NCBI GenBank assembly: GCA_025331445.1
Contig: JAIWNE010000040.1
Coordinates: forward strand, 62,001 to 126,000
Source: Blakeslea trispora
Lineage: Eukaryota > Mucoromycota > Mucoromycetes > Mucorales > Choanephoraceae
Reading direction: 5' to 3'
DNA length: 64,000 bases
In this document: one piece after another, positions 1 to 12,245 of the stretch
Layout: the number at the start of each line of letters is the position of its first letter
Numbering within the stretch: position 1 is the stretch's first letter
Notes under the pieces: model-generated
Seen by the model: the letters and a program-made list of their open reading frames with translations, nothing else
What the model was told of the DNA's origin: nothing
Database searches by the model: none
Position numbers and translations under genes: made by a program

Positions 1-1540
1 TAGTCAACGAATCAAAATCGTGTATTTCCATCACTGTATGTCCTTCTTCTGAGGTATCTGAACGTTGTCTTTGCATCAATACAACTGCTTTTGTATGATT
101 AAACTGAATCTTCCAAACAATCTTGGAGGGTTGTGTAAAATGCCTCAAGAGTCTTCCTCGCTTAATATCCCATAATTTCACTTTACCATCATTAGCAGCA
201 CTTAGGATATGATTTTCATCAAACTGAAGACATGTGATTGAATTATCATGGGCTGAAAACTGTTGAGTGCATTCAAATGTCTCCATATCCCATACACGCA
301 AACATCCATCAGCACCACCACTGACAAGTGTCGTACCCGATAACTGTAGTTGACCAACAAGAGAGGTATGTCCATGTAAGGTAGAGAGACATTCGCCTGT
401 CTCCACAGACCAGATCCGAATATGAGCATCCATCGAACCAGTGGCAATGATCGTGCCATTCGTGACGATTGTATAGATCTGAGAGATATGGCCCACTAGG
501 ACATGCTTGCATTTTCCTTTTTTGATGTCCCAAATACGAGCAGTAGAATCATACGATCCAGAGACAGCCATATCACCATGAATATCAACACATCGAACAG
601 AGGCTTGGTGGCCCTGAAGGACATGTAACAAGACACCTCGTTTGATGTCCCAGACTCTGAGGGTAGTGTCACGTGAACCAGTGATAGCAATTCGTTTATC
701 CCGTATCTTTAAACATCTTACAGTAGACGAATGGCCTCGTAAGACATAGCGTAATTTACCACGATTTAAATCCCATACACGTACATCTCTATCATGATGA
801 TCAGTACAGGTCTCTCTTTTAGCGATTTTCAATTACCTATCACAACCACCTGAAAGTAAGACTCGCTCAGGATCATGTTGACCACCTCCCTTGAACTGAA
901 GTGCCCAGACACCACCTTCATGTCCTTCTAGTGTTCTGATCTTTTGGCCAGTATTGGTATCAAACACTTCGATACGATGATTATCGCACCCCACCACAGT
1001 AAACTGTTCATCAAACTGAAGGGATGTCACTAAACCCTGAGAGAATCCACCATCAATCGTATTGATCTTACCACCCTGTTTCCAAGCAGAGGCAATACTG
1101 TATCGGCGTTTGAAATAGTCTCGATAGCAACTGATGTGATTGGTATCATGAAGGTAGTTGTGTGATTTGCATAGAGTGCGCCATAGGTTGTCATTGTCAC
1201 GAATGAGATGATACCAATGCTTTGATACAGAGCTTGCACGAGTCAAGGTAGAGGGTGAATAGATATAGGATAGGATATGTAATGCAATTTCTGGGGGTAA
1301 CTGCTTCAAGAAATCCACCTTTAAGCGTGGTGCAATGATGCTATTTAGAAATGTAAGTTGGGAATTATCGCAACAGTTGGTAATGATATCGCTCAGAAAG
1401 AACTGTTTTTGCAGAGGAGTCAGGAGTAAGAAGGAGTCTTTGAGTTGTTCAAGATGGTCTTTTTGCACATGTAGATGAAGACGATGAGGCACTGGACTAT
1501 AGGTGGGTGGTGTTGCTGGTGGAGATAGATCTTTTGTCAT
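1..1540 (-). CDS. Cdc4/Fbw7-like F-box and WD40 protein (3' end cut by window)
   Basis: This is the substrate receptor of an SCF ubiquitin ligase: the F-box binds Skp1 and the WD40 propeller binds phosphorylated substrates. Exons are 837..1540 and 1..788. The 48-nt intron 789..836 restores the frame exactly inside a WD repeat (SGGCDR joined to DVRVWD). The start at 1540 opens MTKDLSPP. An F-box lies at about residues 76-122 (LPPEIALHIL, then SVSKHWYHLI and LWRTL). WD40 repeats follow from about residue 170 to the window edge, with a Cdc4-type GHEGGVWAL signature and repeated SGS/SGG and R(V/I)WD blades. At least seven WD repeats are readable. The reading frame is still open at base 1, so the C-terminus is missing. 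The repeat order resembles Cdc4 more than Met30, but the exact orthologue is inferred. Confidence 0.9.
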
Positions 1541-2185
1541 TTATAGTATAGTGTAACAAATAGCTGAGAGAAAAAAAAAATAAGAGATTATATGTACAAA
1601 TAACAATGAATAAAAAGAAACAAAAAAAAAAGGGGGGAAAAAGTCAATTGAAGAAATGAGTTATAAATGTACCAAAAAAAAAAGAAAAAAAAAAAGGGGG
1701 AAAAAAAACGAGGAGAAGCAAGATAGGAGGAGGGGGGGGGGAAATTGAAATCATTTTTTTTTTCTTTTTTTTTTTTATGTTTTGATCAGCTGATGAACAG
1801 GCACAGAAATCATTTACAAATGACATAAATCACAAGATTCCAATGGGGGGTTTTTTCTTGAACAGGATGAGAATAGACTCGGTTTATGATTGGCTGGTAA
1901 TTATTTATTTAGAATAAGGTCTCATTTATAATATCTAAATCGTCTCAAATTTAAGTAGAACAGAACGTCATCTGTAGTTCAAAAATCTTGAGCGGTGTTT
2001 TAAATCTGTAACAAGAGAGGAATAAACACTTTTATAGATTTTCTCTTTTCCCTCTTCTCTCTCTTTTTTTATTAAAAACTTCTTTGTATACCAGTGATTA
2101 CTTGTATGTGATATTCTATATGACTAGAGACCTTTGTTTATCTGTCTTAACCACCACCACTTTCCTTACTCTGTTATAGTTTAAC
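1541..2185. other. Divergent intergenic region, low complexity
   Basis: The 645 bp lie between the start codons of the F-box gene and V-ATPase subunit E, so both promoters must be here. It is rich in A and T homopolymers, with a 10-base G run at 1732-1741 and a CT-rich stretch at about 2041-2070 shortly before the V-ATPase start. I see no gene in it. Confidence 0.6.
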
Positions 2186-3279
2186 ATGTCTACTCCTACA
2201 GCCAGACCCCTTAATGACGATGAAGTCTTTAACGAAATGAAAAAGATGGTAAAAACTAATCTACTTGTTGCTTGTTCGAAATACTCTTTTTTTTTTTATC
2301 TTTTTATTGTTTTTGTCTTTTTTGTTGTCAATATGTGTCTATCAAAAAGAATTTCTTATCTAAACCATACACACTACGCGTTTCTAGGTTGCTTTCATCA
2401 AGCAAGAAGCTGTTGAAAAGGCTAGAGAAATCAAAGTCAAAGTAAGAAAAAAAAAAGAAAAATAAAGAACTTGTCTATTCAACTTGTCTTTATAGGCAGA
2501 TGAAGAATTCAATATTGAAAAGGTAAAGAAGAAGACTAGCGAGTCAACAAAGAAAGAAAGAAAGGCTGACTTTATGTTTATCTCAGGCAAAGATTGTTCG
2601 TCAAGAATCTTTGAATATTGAATCCGTCTTTGAACGCAAGATCAAGCAAGCCGAAGTTCAAAAGAAAATGTAAGAGGAAAACATGAAACACATCATCTCA
2701 ACAAATCCAGTGTCTCCCCTTAAAAATTTCATCTTTTTTTTTTTTTTATTTTTTATCAGTGCTCAATCCAACCATATTAACAAGACACGTCTTCGTATCC
2801 TTCAAGAACGTCAAAAGGTTCTTGATGATCTCTTTGAAGAAGCAGAGAAGCGCATTGCAGAAGTTTCATCAGATGAAGAGCAATACGGTACTTTGCTCGA
2901 AGGACTCATTCTTCAAGGTATTTATTCCCTTATGGAAAATGAAGTTGTCATTCGTTGTCGCGAACAAGATGTCGATCAAGTCAATGGTGCTATCGAACGT
3001 GCCACTGACAAGTACGAAGAAACAATGAAGGTCAGACCTTCTTTTACTGTCAGTGATGAATACCTTCCTTCTTCAAGGTAAGAGAATGTGTTTGTCGTGA
3101 TTCTATAGAGGTTAATTATCTATTATAGTGCTGGTGGTGTCATTTTGACTGGTCTTTATGGTAAGATCACGGTTGATAACACACTTGGTGCTCGTTTGGA
3201 TATTGCCAAGGAAGACATGTTGCCTCAAATTCGTGTTGCCTTGTTTGGTCACTCACCCAGCAGAACTTTCTTCAACTAA
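2186..3279 (+). CDS. VMA4: V-type proton ATPase subunit E
   Basis: Subunit E is part of the peripheral stalk that links the V1 catalytic head to the Vo membrane sector of the vacuolar/endosomal proton pump. Exons are 2186..2248, 2388..2441, 2496..2522, 2587..2669, 2760..3077 and 3129..3279. Together they give 231 residues, the usual family length. The start reads [21 protein letters not shown]. The N-terminal half is a charged helix typical of the stalk ([19 protein letters not shown]). The C-terminal half carries the conserved globular part ([18 protein letters not shown], then VRPSF) and ends [12 protein letters not shown]. The four small N-terminal exons are joined by short introns in consistent phase. 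The next gene (Fap7-like) starts about 150 bp downstream on the same strand. Confidence 0.95.
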
Positions 3280-3430
3280 ACCATTTTATTGTATATCTTT
3301 TTTTCAAATTTAAATAAAAAAACACTTAAATAGCTTATTTATGCGAGTTTTTTTTTAAAAAAAGTGTGTGTATTGTGCAAAAAAAAATTTTTTTTCTTCT
3401 TTTTTTTTTTTTTCTCTATATCAAGTCAAT

Positions 3431-4005
3431 ATGGAACGATCATTACCCAACATCTTGGTGACCGGTACACCCGGTACAGGCAAGACTACAACAAGCGAAA
3501 TGATAGCTGAAGCAACAGGATTACAACATGTCAATGTGGGTGAGATTGTAAAGACAAAGCAGTTTTATGAAGGCTATCTTGAAGAATTCGATACACACGT
3601 CTTGGACGAAGATAAGCTGTTAGATGACTTGGAAGAGACATTAAAAGAAGGTGGCAAAGTAGTCGATTTCCATACATGCGATATCTTTCCTGAAAGATGG
3701 TTTGACCTTGTTCTCGTACTTCGTGCAGAGACATCCAGCCTATATGATCGTATGGTGAAGAGGTAATAACAAGAATAATGTATTGGCTTTCCGACTGACA
3801 CCATCCGATTAGAGGATACAATAAGCGTAAGATTGATGAAAATATGGAATGTGAAATTATGCAAGTTGTCTTGGAAACAGCTCGTGAATCATATACACCA
3901 GAGATTGTGGTCGAGTTGACGAGTGATACCATTGATGATATGGAAAGTAATGTTGATCGTGTTAAGCAGTGGTTAGAAGCATGGAAGGTCAACAATAGCA
4001 AATAG
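3431..4005 (+). CDS. FAP7: Adenylate kinase isoenzyme 6 / Fap7 homologue
   Basis: This small nuclear NMP kinase/ATPase acts in 18S rRNA maturation, in 40S assembly with Rps14, and in adenine nucleotide homeostasis. Exons are 3431..3762 and 3813..4005, coding 174 residues, close to the family length. The P-loop GTPGTGKT is at about residues 12-19. It is followed by the AK6-type segment HVNVGEIVK and by VVDFHTCDIFPERWFDLV, which carries the conserved His-Thr-Cys-Asp/Pro core of the family. The C-terminus contains the typical ESY and VKQWLEAW stretch. The chosen ATG (MERSLPN) lies directly before the P-loop strand. An in-frame upstream ATG at 3368 would add a poly-Phe leader from a T-tract and was not used. 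Confidence 0.93.
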
Positions 4006-4533
4006 ATGATAATAATAAAGGGCAGATGTAAATAGAATCATAGTAGAATCATCACTCTATTTTTTTAATGGAAATAGGGTGATGGATCCATTGTATGCAT
4101 CTACACAGATAAACAGCAAATGCTATACAGTGTCAATACATTCAGTCCTTTTGTCAGACTTGTATTTGCGCACCACAAAGCCCCAAAAAAGTAGATGGTT
4201 GGTATAGATTGTATTTACTTAAGCCTGTTTTCAGTACTTTAGCTCTAAACTACTTTACCCATTTTCAAGATGATGATCATTTCGAAACATTTTGCTGAGT
4301 CCTGTTCGGGAAAATTCTTTTGACATCCATTTTAGCTATTTGTTGTGCTGATGAAGGTTTATTTGTCAGAAAGATAAAGACATATTGTTTTATATTGTTG
4401 AGATGGATAACTTGATAGTTTATTTTGAGAGATTTGTATACATATATTCATATAGTGGAAGGGGGGGGGGTAAATTGCAACTATTTATACAGGAAAAAAA
4501 AATGGGGGGGGGGGTGAAATGCAAAAGGAGACT
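4006..4533. other. Convergent 3' intergenic region
   Basis: This stretch lies between the stop codons of the Fap7-like gene (+) and ILV5 (-). It holds two long G runs, 4461-4470 and 4504-4514. The second begins about 20 bp beyond the ILV5 stop, so it is a C tract in the ILV5 transcript sense. I see no gene here. Confidence 0.6.
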
Positions 4534-5774
4534 CTAGTTCTTGCCAGAGTTTTCAGGTCTGAGTTGACGAACAGTCTTGCCGGTTCTCCAGATTTCAGAT
4601 TCACGAATTTCTCTAAGTTCTTCTTCGAGCTTTTCACGATAATCAGGCTGAGAGTTACGATCGAGAGAACGAGCAGTTTCAGAACCATCTCTGACAGATT
4701 GATAGAGTTTTTCAAAGACAGGCTTAGAAGCGTTATGGAAAGGCTTCCACCAATCAAGAGCACCACGCATGGCAGTTGTAGAACAGTTAGAATACATCCA
4801 GTCCATACCACGCTCACCAATCAAGGGATAGAGAGATTGTGTAGCTTCTTCAACAGTTTCATTAAAGGCTTCAGAGGGAGAGTGACCGTTGGCTCTCAAG
4901 ACTTCATATTGAGCTTGGAATAAACCCTGAATGGCACCCATCAAGACACCACGTTCACCAAACAAATCGGAATAGACTTCTTTTTCAAATGTGGTTTCGT
5001 ACATGTAACCTGAACCAATACCGATACCCAAGGCAACAGTACGTTCCTTGGCCTTACCACTGGCATCTTGGTAGACAGCAAAGGAAGAGTTGATACCACG
5101 ACCTTCTTGGAACAAACGACGCACAGTGAAGCCTGAACCCTTGGGGGCAACAAGAACGACATCTACACCTTCAGGAGCTTCAATGTTGGTTTGGTCCTTG
5201 TAGACAATAGAGAAACCATGAGAGAAGTAGAGAGTCTTGCCAGGAGTGATCAAGGGCTTCATTTGAGGCCAGATTTCCTTTTGGTAAGCATCAGACAAGA
5301 GGTTCATGACAACAGTACCCTTATCGACAGCATCCAGCACAGGGAACAAGTTCTTGCCAGGAACCCAACCTTCTTCAATAGCCTGTTGATAGGTCTTACC
5401 TTCACGTTGACCAATGATGACATTGACACCATTGTCACGCAAGTTCAGAGCTTGACCACGGCCTTGAGGACCATAACCCAAGACAGCAATGGTATCATCC
5501 TTGAAAGTCTCAAGCAACTTATCCTTGGGTACATCAGCACGTTCATAAACAGTTTCCTTGGTGCCACCAAAATCAAGTGTCTTCATGCCACGTACTTGAG
5601 AAACCTTTGAAAAGAAGTTGTTAAAAGAAGAAGGAAGAAGGATACACTCAAAATACTTACGGTAGCAGATTTCAACATGGTCTGTCTAAAGGCAGGTCTG
5701 GCAATAGCAGCCATGGAAGGACGAGCCATAGTAGTGGCTCTACGAAGGGCAGTAACAAAGACGCGAGAAGACAT
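4534..5774 (-). CDS. ILV5: Ketol-acid reductoisomerase, mitochondrial
   Basis: This enzyme catalyses the NADPH- and Mg-dependent isomeroreduction of acetolactate and acetohydroxybutyrate, the second shared step of valine and isoleucine synthesis, in mitochondria. Exons are 5661..5774 and 4534..5604 with a 56-nt intron. The product is 394 residues, nearly identical in length to yeast Ilv5. Residues 1 to about 44 form an Arg-rich, acid-free mitochondrial presequence. The Rossmann motif GYGPQG is at about 81-86. The C-terminal knotted domain carries the metal-binding region (GERGVLMGAIQGLFQAQ) and the SNCSTTAMRGALDWW block. The ATG at 5774 was chosen because it starts the presequence. The gene is divergent from ILV2, which makes its substrate, and the shared upstream region carries Gcn4-type sites. 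Confidence 0.97.
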
Positions 5775-6659
5775 GATCAAATTTGAGTAAGAAAATTAAG
5801 AAAAAAAAAAAGAAAAGAAGTTGATTTAGATTTTGAACTTTATAAAAAAAAAAAATCTACGCTTAATATAATAAAAAAAAAGACAAGATAAAGTTTGTTT
5901 GTGATATGAGGTCAAAGCTACCAATTAGCATTTAGTTGTGTATAAAGTGATACATTTCAAACCAATGCATTTGATTGGCTAGAATAAAGACTTGGTCTGA
6001 TCTTTAAAAATCATAGATGATAAGCGTGATTTCAATGTTAAACAAATATGCAGATGTAGTTTGGCTATTTTTTTTTTAAAAATTATAGGTTTCCCGACTA
6101 CCAGTCAATTTTAGATGATCCTTTTTTTTTGGGTAGTTTTAATAGCTTACTATAAACAATAAAATAGTCTGTCTTGTCAATTCATAGAGAAATTAACCCT
6201 TTTTTAGCTTTGAAAAAAAAAGAGAGGAGCAGAGTGTCTATTTCATAAGCATGATCGAGGAATCTGAGTTTAGTTTATTGACATGGCAACGTATTTCTAC
6301 TTGCCTAAAGATTTCAACCCCTTTTATGAAGTTCATGTAGTTGAGCTTTAAACAATTGGTTATGTTTCTCTATACATTGTTTATGAGCATACATGGTTAC
6401 TGTTCGAACTAGCAAAAAAAAAAAAAAAGGAAATAGGATTAACGCTTGTCTCATATAATAGAATGGCTCTATTTTGAAATCACACCAATTTTAGCTACAA
6501 GATTTTTAAAAAAAAAGAAACACAGAATCAAACGCCGCTCCATTCCCCACATTTGGTTTGATAAACCTAAATGAGAATCATTTTGACGGCTAACCAATTA
6601 GATTGAATGGTTTGTGTTATCTTTTATACTATGCACTTTTTAAAAACATTTGATTGGTC

Positions 6660-6666
6660 TGACTCA
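6660..6666 (+). promoter_or_regulatory. Gcn4/Cpc1-type site TGACTCA
   Basis: A perfect TGACTCA heptamer with an ATTGG (reverse CCAAT) ending three bases upstream, about 540 bp before the ILV2 start codon. The site is known for amino-acid-starvation bZIP factors in fungi. Its function here is inferred from position. Confidence 0.55.
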
Positions 6667-6928
6667 CTTTATATCTCCAATACAAGAAGCCAAATGTCTA
6701 ACATATCTTATATTTTGACTCTTATCCAATGAAATATTTGCTTATAAGAAAGTAAAGAAAATAAGAAAGAAAATTGCCTATAGCTCAAGGTGATAAAGAA
6801 TAAAAGAAGAAAGGAGAATACAAGTAGCATACTATGTTTGTTCTCTTTTGCTGCATAGTGAATGTATTGTTTGAACAGATTTATTATTTTATTTTATTTT
6901 TTTGCAAAAAAAGATCCTCTTCTCTCAT

Positions 6929-6935
6929 TGACTCA
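6929..6935 (+). promoter_or_regulatory. Gcn4/Cpc1-type site TGACTCA
   Basis: A second perfect TGACTCA heptamer, about 270 bp upstream of the ILV2 start codon in the divergent ILV5/ILV2 region. Confidence 0.55.
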
Positions 6936-7201
6936 TTAAATTCAATCGCCGTCGCAACTAGGATTTGTCCCATTAAAAAACCCATTTTTTTTTTCTTAAC
7001 CAAGCATCTCTCTCTCTCCTTCTTTCCTTCTCTCTCTCTTCTTGTCAACTCCAAGAGTTAAATCAATCGCAAGCCTATAAAGCATATCTTTATTTATTTC
7101 CAAAAGAAAAAAAGGGAAAAAAGAAAAGAGTATTATATACACACACACAAAAAAAGAAATCCTTTTTCTCTCCTACATTTGGCAATCAATTTTACAACAA
7201 T

Positions 7202-9418
7202 ATGCTTGCATCATCAGTAAAGAACTCTTCCAAGTTGTTCAATACAAGAGCCAGCCTTGGTCTTTATCGACACAGAGCTGCCTTTGCTTGTGCTGGTATC
7301 CATACAACACATAAATCAAAGAGTGCTCTTGCATCTCCGTAAGCTATTTTACACAACTATCTATTTTTGACAGGCTCATTAATACAATTCAATAGTACTG
7401 TATCTCATTCAGATCGCTCTGCTGTCTCTACTGAAAAGAAACTCAAGTCAGTTCAACCACTCACAAAAAAGACACCTGCAGTCGAGACAGACGACTCATT
7501 TGTGGGTATGTTTGGTGGTGAAATCTTTCATGAAATGATGTTAAGGCATGATGTAAAGCATGTGTTTGGTTATCCTGGTGGTGCCATTCTTCCTGTGTTT
7601 GATGCTATTTATGAATCAAAATACTTTGATTTTGTCTTACCAAGACACGAACAAGGTGCTGGACATATGGCTGAAGGTTATGCTAAAGCAACGTAACGTA
7701 TTATCGATTTGTTTGTTACACAACAGTCTATCTAATCTTTCTGTTATCTCCTTATTTTAGTGGTAAACCTGGTGTTGTTCTTGTGACCTCTGGTCCTGGC
7801 GCTACCAATGTTGTTACTGCCATGGCTGATGCACTTGCAGATGGTATTCCCCTTGTTGTCTTTACTGGTCAAGTCCCTACCACTGCTATTGGTACAGATG
7901 CTTTTCAAGAAGGTAAGCCAAAAAAAAAGGGATCATCTTTTCATCTATTTCTAAACTCTTTTTTCTTTTGTTATAGCTGATGTGGTTGGTATTTCACGTG
8001 GATGTACGAAATGGAATGTCATGGTCAAGGACATTTCTGAACTTCCTCGTCGTATCAATGAAGCCTTCACGATTGCTACCAGTGGTCGTCCTGGTCCAGT
8101 CTTGGTTGATTTACCCAAGGATGTCACTGCCAGCACATTGAAACGCCCTATCCCCACTACAGCTGTCATCCCTCAACGTCCTACTGCCATCCCCAACACA
8201 GCTGTGGGTGCCTTTACAGAAGAAGCACGCTCAAGACCTCATCCTGTCTTGTCTCGTGCAGCTGAATTGATTAACAAGGCTAAACGACCAGTCATCTATG
8301 CCGGCCATGGTATTCTGGGTCACCCTGAAGGTCCTAAATTCTTGAGTGCACTTGCTGATAACGGTAACATTCCTATCACAACTACCTTGCATGGTTTAGG
8401 TACATACAATGAATTTGACCCCAAGTCACTTCATATGCTTGGTATGCACGGTTCGTGTTATGCCAACTTGGCTATGCAACATGCCGATTTGATTATTGCT
8501 CTTGGTGCTCGATTTGATGACCGTGTCACTGGCAGTGTACCTGCCTTTGCTCCTGAAGCTGTCAAGGCTGCCAAAGAAGGTCGTGGTGGTATCCTTCATT
8601 TCGAAATCATGCCCAAGAACATCAACAAGGTCATTGAGGCTACAGAAGCCATTGAAGGTGATGTGACTGAAAACCTGAGAAAACTTGTGCCCCATATCAA
8701 GAACACACCTCGTAAGGAATGGTTGGATCAAATTGCCACCTGGAAGAAAGATTATCCATTCTACTATGAAAAGACAACAGACGACAATCAACCCTTAAAG
8801 CCTCAACAGTTGATTGAAGAGTTGGATCGTCAAACAAGAGATATCAAGGATAAGGTTACCATCACAACTGGTGTGGGTCAACATCAAATGTGGGCTGCTC
8901 AATACTATCGATGGACATCACCTCGTTCTTTCATCACATCTGGAGGTCTCGGTACGATGGGTTATGGTCTTCCTGCTGCCATTGGTGCCAAGGTAGCCAA
9001 GCCTGATCATATTGTGGTTGATATTGATGGTGATGCCTCCTTTTCCATGACTGCTATGGAATTGGCTACTGCTGCTGAATTCAACATTGGTGTCAAGGTT
9101 TTGTTGCTCAATAACTCTTTCCAAGGTATGGTCAAGCAATGGCAAGATCTGTTTTACAAAGAACGCTATTCAGGCACCATCATGAAGAATCCTGATTTCG
9201 TCAAGCTGGCTGAATCCATGGGTGTCAAAGGTATTCGTGTCACCAAGGCCTCTGAGTTAGAAGAGAAGATGAAGGAATTCTTGGCTCATGAAGGTCCTGT
9301 TGTGATGGATGCTGTTGTCTGCAAAAAGGAAGTACTCTTCCCTATGGTTCCTGCTGGTAAACCCTTGCATGACTTTATGGTCCATCCTCACATTGCCGCT
9401 CGCCACCAAAAGAACTAA
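7202..9418 (+). CDS. ILV2: Acetolactate synthase catalytic subunit, mitochondrial
   Basis: This ThDP-dependent enzyme condenses two pyruvates to acetolactate, or pyruvate with 2-oxobutyrate to acetohydroxybutyrate. It is the first shared step of the Val/Leu and Ile pathways. Exons are 7202..7338, 7396..7692, 7761..7912 and 7977..9418, coding 675 residues (yeast Ilv2 is 687). A basic, Ser-rich N-terminus ([13 protein letters not shown]) acts as mitochondrial presequence. The catalytic Glu lies in [16 protein letters not shown]. The FAD/herbicide-binding loop [15 protein letters not shown] has the Pro, and QWQDLFY has the Trp, both seen in sensitive enzymes. The ThDP-binding motif is DIDGDASF...NNSFQG. 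The second intron choice avoids a stop at the first CAG acceptor. The gene is divergent from ILV5, the next enzyme of the pathway. Confidence 0.97.
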
Positions 9419-9576
9419 AAAACAAAAAAAGCCTTTTTTCTTTTCTTTTTATTTGTATATCCAATTGAATCTCTTACATGCACACCCCCTCTTAAGTACA
9501 TACATAATTCCTTCTTTAGCATATCTTTTCTTTTTCCAAATAAAATAAAATAAAATAAAAAATTCTGTAAATTATT

Positions 9577-11839
9577 CTAAACAAATCGAAAAGGATCCGA
9601 TTCATACTCTAAAGACTTTTTGACATAAAAGCACATGTATCTATATAAGCCACCATCTTAACTTAGTTTCGCACTTGTAATCATCTGTATTGAATACTTA
9701 CGCCCTACTATCAAGTACATCTTTTTGATATGCCAAAGTGACATTATGATCATCAAATCGAAACCACTAATCATCATTTAAAGTGCCATATATATAATAA
9801 AAAAGAGAGGAAACTTACTTCATTTCTATGCTTGGCAAACATAGTGTAATGTCCTGTATCCACTTTTCCTTGATGATTTACAACAGAAAATAGCGTATAC
9901 ACATTATCACTTTATAGAAGTTAGATCAAGTCTTGACTGAATTGAACCCATTCTTACCTTTCCTTATTCTTACTGCTTGTGTAAGGTGTTAAATCAAGTT
10001 CGACAGGAAACTTGATTTTGGTCTCAATTTTGCTTGTAGAGGTACCATGTTCGAAGCGCTATATTCTCTCTCTCTTATTAAGATATGCCTGTACTCTATA
10101 CTGAGTACTTTACCTTGAGTTGAATACTTAATACAGGGGGTATGCGTTTAATTGAAAGCTGCTTGGTGGCTTCCTTTTGGAGACAGACGATGAATAGGTG
10201 TTTGTATGAGGACTGATATAATTTACCTGAAATGTATTGCCACATTTACTGCAGCTATATTCATTGGGTCCTAATTTCTCAGGCTGTGTATATCTAAACA
10301 GATAGTTTGAATTAGATCAAACATTTAAAAAAGAAAAGAATCTATAGTTACCTATCTAAACAATCTAATAAGGTATTTCCTTGTTTGTTGGCTCTAGTGA
10401 TATCGTCATGACTAGACCGTCTACTGTTTTTGTCTGTACTTCCACCTAATAACTTGTTTTCATTACCAGGCTTTGATGTCTTCTTTTTCTCGACAGGTCT
10501 TAATCCCAAACTTATATCCAGCATGGGATCGCAGGTTGTTGTAACATTGCGACAACGTAAACATGTTACATTAGACTGTAACAAGCCAGCAAATGTCTTG
10601 TGAATGATACACTCACAATTAGCAAGCTTCTGCTCTTTACAGCCTGCATGAATGTTATTCAAGGCACTAATGAAAAACTCATGTGCATCCTGTTGAGCAT
10701 AACCTGCCAATTCCTTCAAACTCATCCACATAGACTGCAAGAACCGACATGGACCATAAGGCTTTTTATCATCTGAATAAAACTAAAACACAAGACATGA
10801 GTTTACTTGTATTGATTCTTCTCTCTTTGATGTTACCTGAGTAAATAGATCATCCATTTCACAACACATACAGTATTGTTTCTCGCATTGTTTGGGATTA
10901 TGGCGGTCACTTAGGAAATATGCTTTCAGGAGAGGATTGTGGACAAAACTCTGAAGGATGACATTCATAAAGCAAGTGTTGCCCATATTACATAACCCCC
11001 GAATACCCTGACAGGAATTGATGACAGAGTGTCTTACCAAGGTCGGTATTTCCTGTTTGGTAGGTTCCCAAGAGACATATTGCACTTTTTGCTTCTTTCT
11101 TGGAGATTCTAGTACGAATTGTCAAGAAAACTGGCAATGTCTTATGTGTGATTTTTCTACTTACTTGAGATCAATTCATGACGCGTGATCCTCTCATCAA
11201 TTTCAACATCATATACATAATCATCACATTCACTACAAAAAATGGCATGTCTATCGAATTCCATAGCTAGTACAGATTATATCGAATCAGAAGAAAAAGA
11301 CATATAATCCATTAGAGACAGTGATTTACCGAAAATGTGCTTCTTCTCCTTTTGATGGTCCTTCATATGTCCCTTTTTCCAACAACCTAAATAGACACAA
11401 TGAAGACAGGCATGTAATCGAGATAGAGGATCAAGACAGGTAGTACATTGAGGTAGTGGTAACTTGGTAACAAATCAGCCCTTAACATGCCTGAAATGGA
11501 TTGCAGATAACTTACCTCTTTTGTCTCTTGTTTTCTTTTTATCATTGATTTTCTACTTTTATGCCAGACAATAGAGTATTGAACGAGTGCCCGATAGTTC
11601 TCCAAGATGTTTTCTTGTACTGTTCCGTCTCGGAGTGATTGTTTGAGTTTAGCAAGATGAGGACAGGCACTCGACTGGATCAGCTGCTGAGGTCCATAGA
11701 ATTCAGGTGGGTTGTTTTTTGAATAAATGATATCAAAGATCGTTTTTGCTTGGGTAGATGGTGAGGTAAATGTCTGAGAAGGCGACAAAGGAGAAAGCGG
11801 AGATAGAGGAGAACCTGGTGCTTGTTGTTGTTGTGACAT
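9577..11839 (-). CDS. UBP8: Ubiquitin-specific protease, Ubp8/USP22 type (SAGA DUB module)
   Basis: This protein is likely to remove ubiquitin from histone H2B as the catalytic subunit of the SAGA deubiquitinase module. Eleven exons give 569 residues: 11516..11839, 11330..11462, 11165..11266, 10837..11108, 10352..10782, 10227..10293, 10114..10173, 9958..10058, 9819..9909, 9702..9766 and 9577..9640. After a Gln/Ser/Pro-rich N-terminus comes a ZnF-UBP domain (CPHLAKL, CTTC, CLHCVYLGCW, HMKDHQKEKKH, CSECDDYVYD). The USP core has the Cys box GLCNMGNTCFMN, the GYAQQDAHEFF box, a zinc ribbon (CLRC and CSKCG) and the His box DTGHYTMFAKH with WFRFDDHNV. Domain order and the N-terminal zinc finger favour Ubp8/USP22 over other USPs. 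It ends head-to-tail about 160 bp from ILV2. Confidence 0.92.
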
Positions 11840-12245
11840 GACTCTATATACAAATAAAAAGAAAGAAAGAAAAACAAGAGTTATCAACTGTCATTGTAAA
11901 TGCTTGAGTTTTAAAAAAAAATTGTGCCATGATTTTGGGAGAGAAATAAAGAAAATAGAGACTTTGAATGGCTCTATCAAACAACAGGCATTTCGGATTA
12001 AATGTAACCATTAGTTCATTTATCTTGTCTTCAAGTTGTGTACTGTCAATCTACCGAGACTAAGTGAGGACGGATCAATTGATTCATATTCGACTTAAAC
12101 CCCCTTTTAGAGTAGTTTGAAGTCAATTCAACTTGTGTTTCTTTATTATTAAAAGCAAGCAGCGATTCACATTAGTCTATCTCAATCACTTTATAAAATA
12201 AAATAAAACCCCATTTTTGAGGTTGCTCTTTTAATCCAAAAAAAA
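11840..12245. other. Intergenic, no gene seen
   Basis: AT-rich sequence upstream of the Ubp8-type gene and before the first recognisable codons of the DIRS-like relic. It may include the Ubp8 promoter and decayed element sequence. I recognise nothing specific. Confidence 0.5.

Larger units (their letters stand above)
5775..7201. promoter_or_regulatory. Shared divergent promoter region of ILV5 and ILV2
   Basis: This 1.43-kb gene-free region separates the two start codons. It contains two perfect TGACTCA heptamers (6660-6666 and 6929-6935) and a TGACTC hexamer (6716-6721), the recognition sequence of Gcn4/Cpc1-type bZIP activators. CCAAT boxes occur on either strand at 5962-5966, 5974-5978, 6594-6598, 6653-6657 and 6726-6730. 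Several flank the first TGACTCA. A CT-rich tract at about 7004-7040 precedes ILV2. The TGACTCA copies lie 270-540 bp from ILV2 and 890-1160 bp from ILV5. Shared control by the general amino-acid response is inferred, not shown. Confidence 0.65.

Noticed and set aside
3368..3430. N-terminal extension of the Fap7-like protein
   Set aside because: It is translated from a T homopolymer (poly-Phe) and is not part of the family. ATG 3431 fits the known N-terminus.
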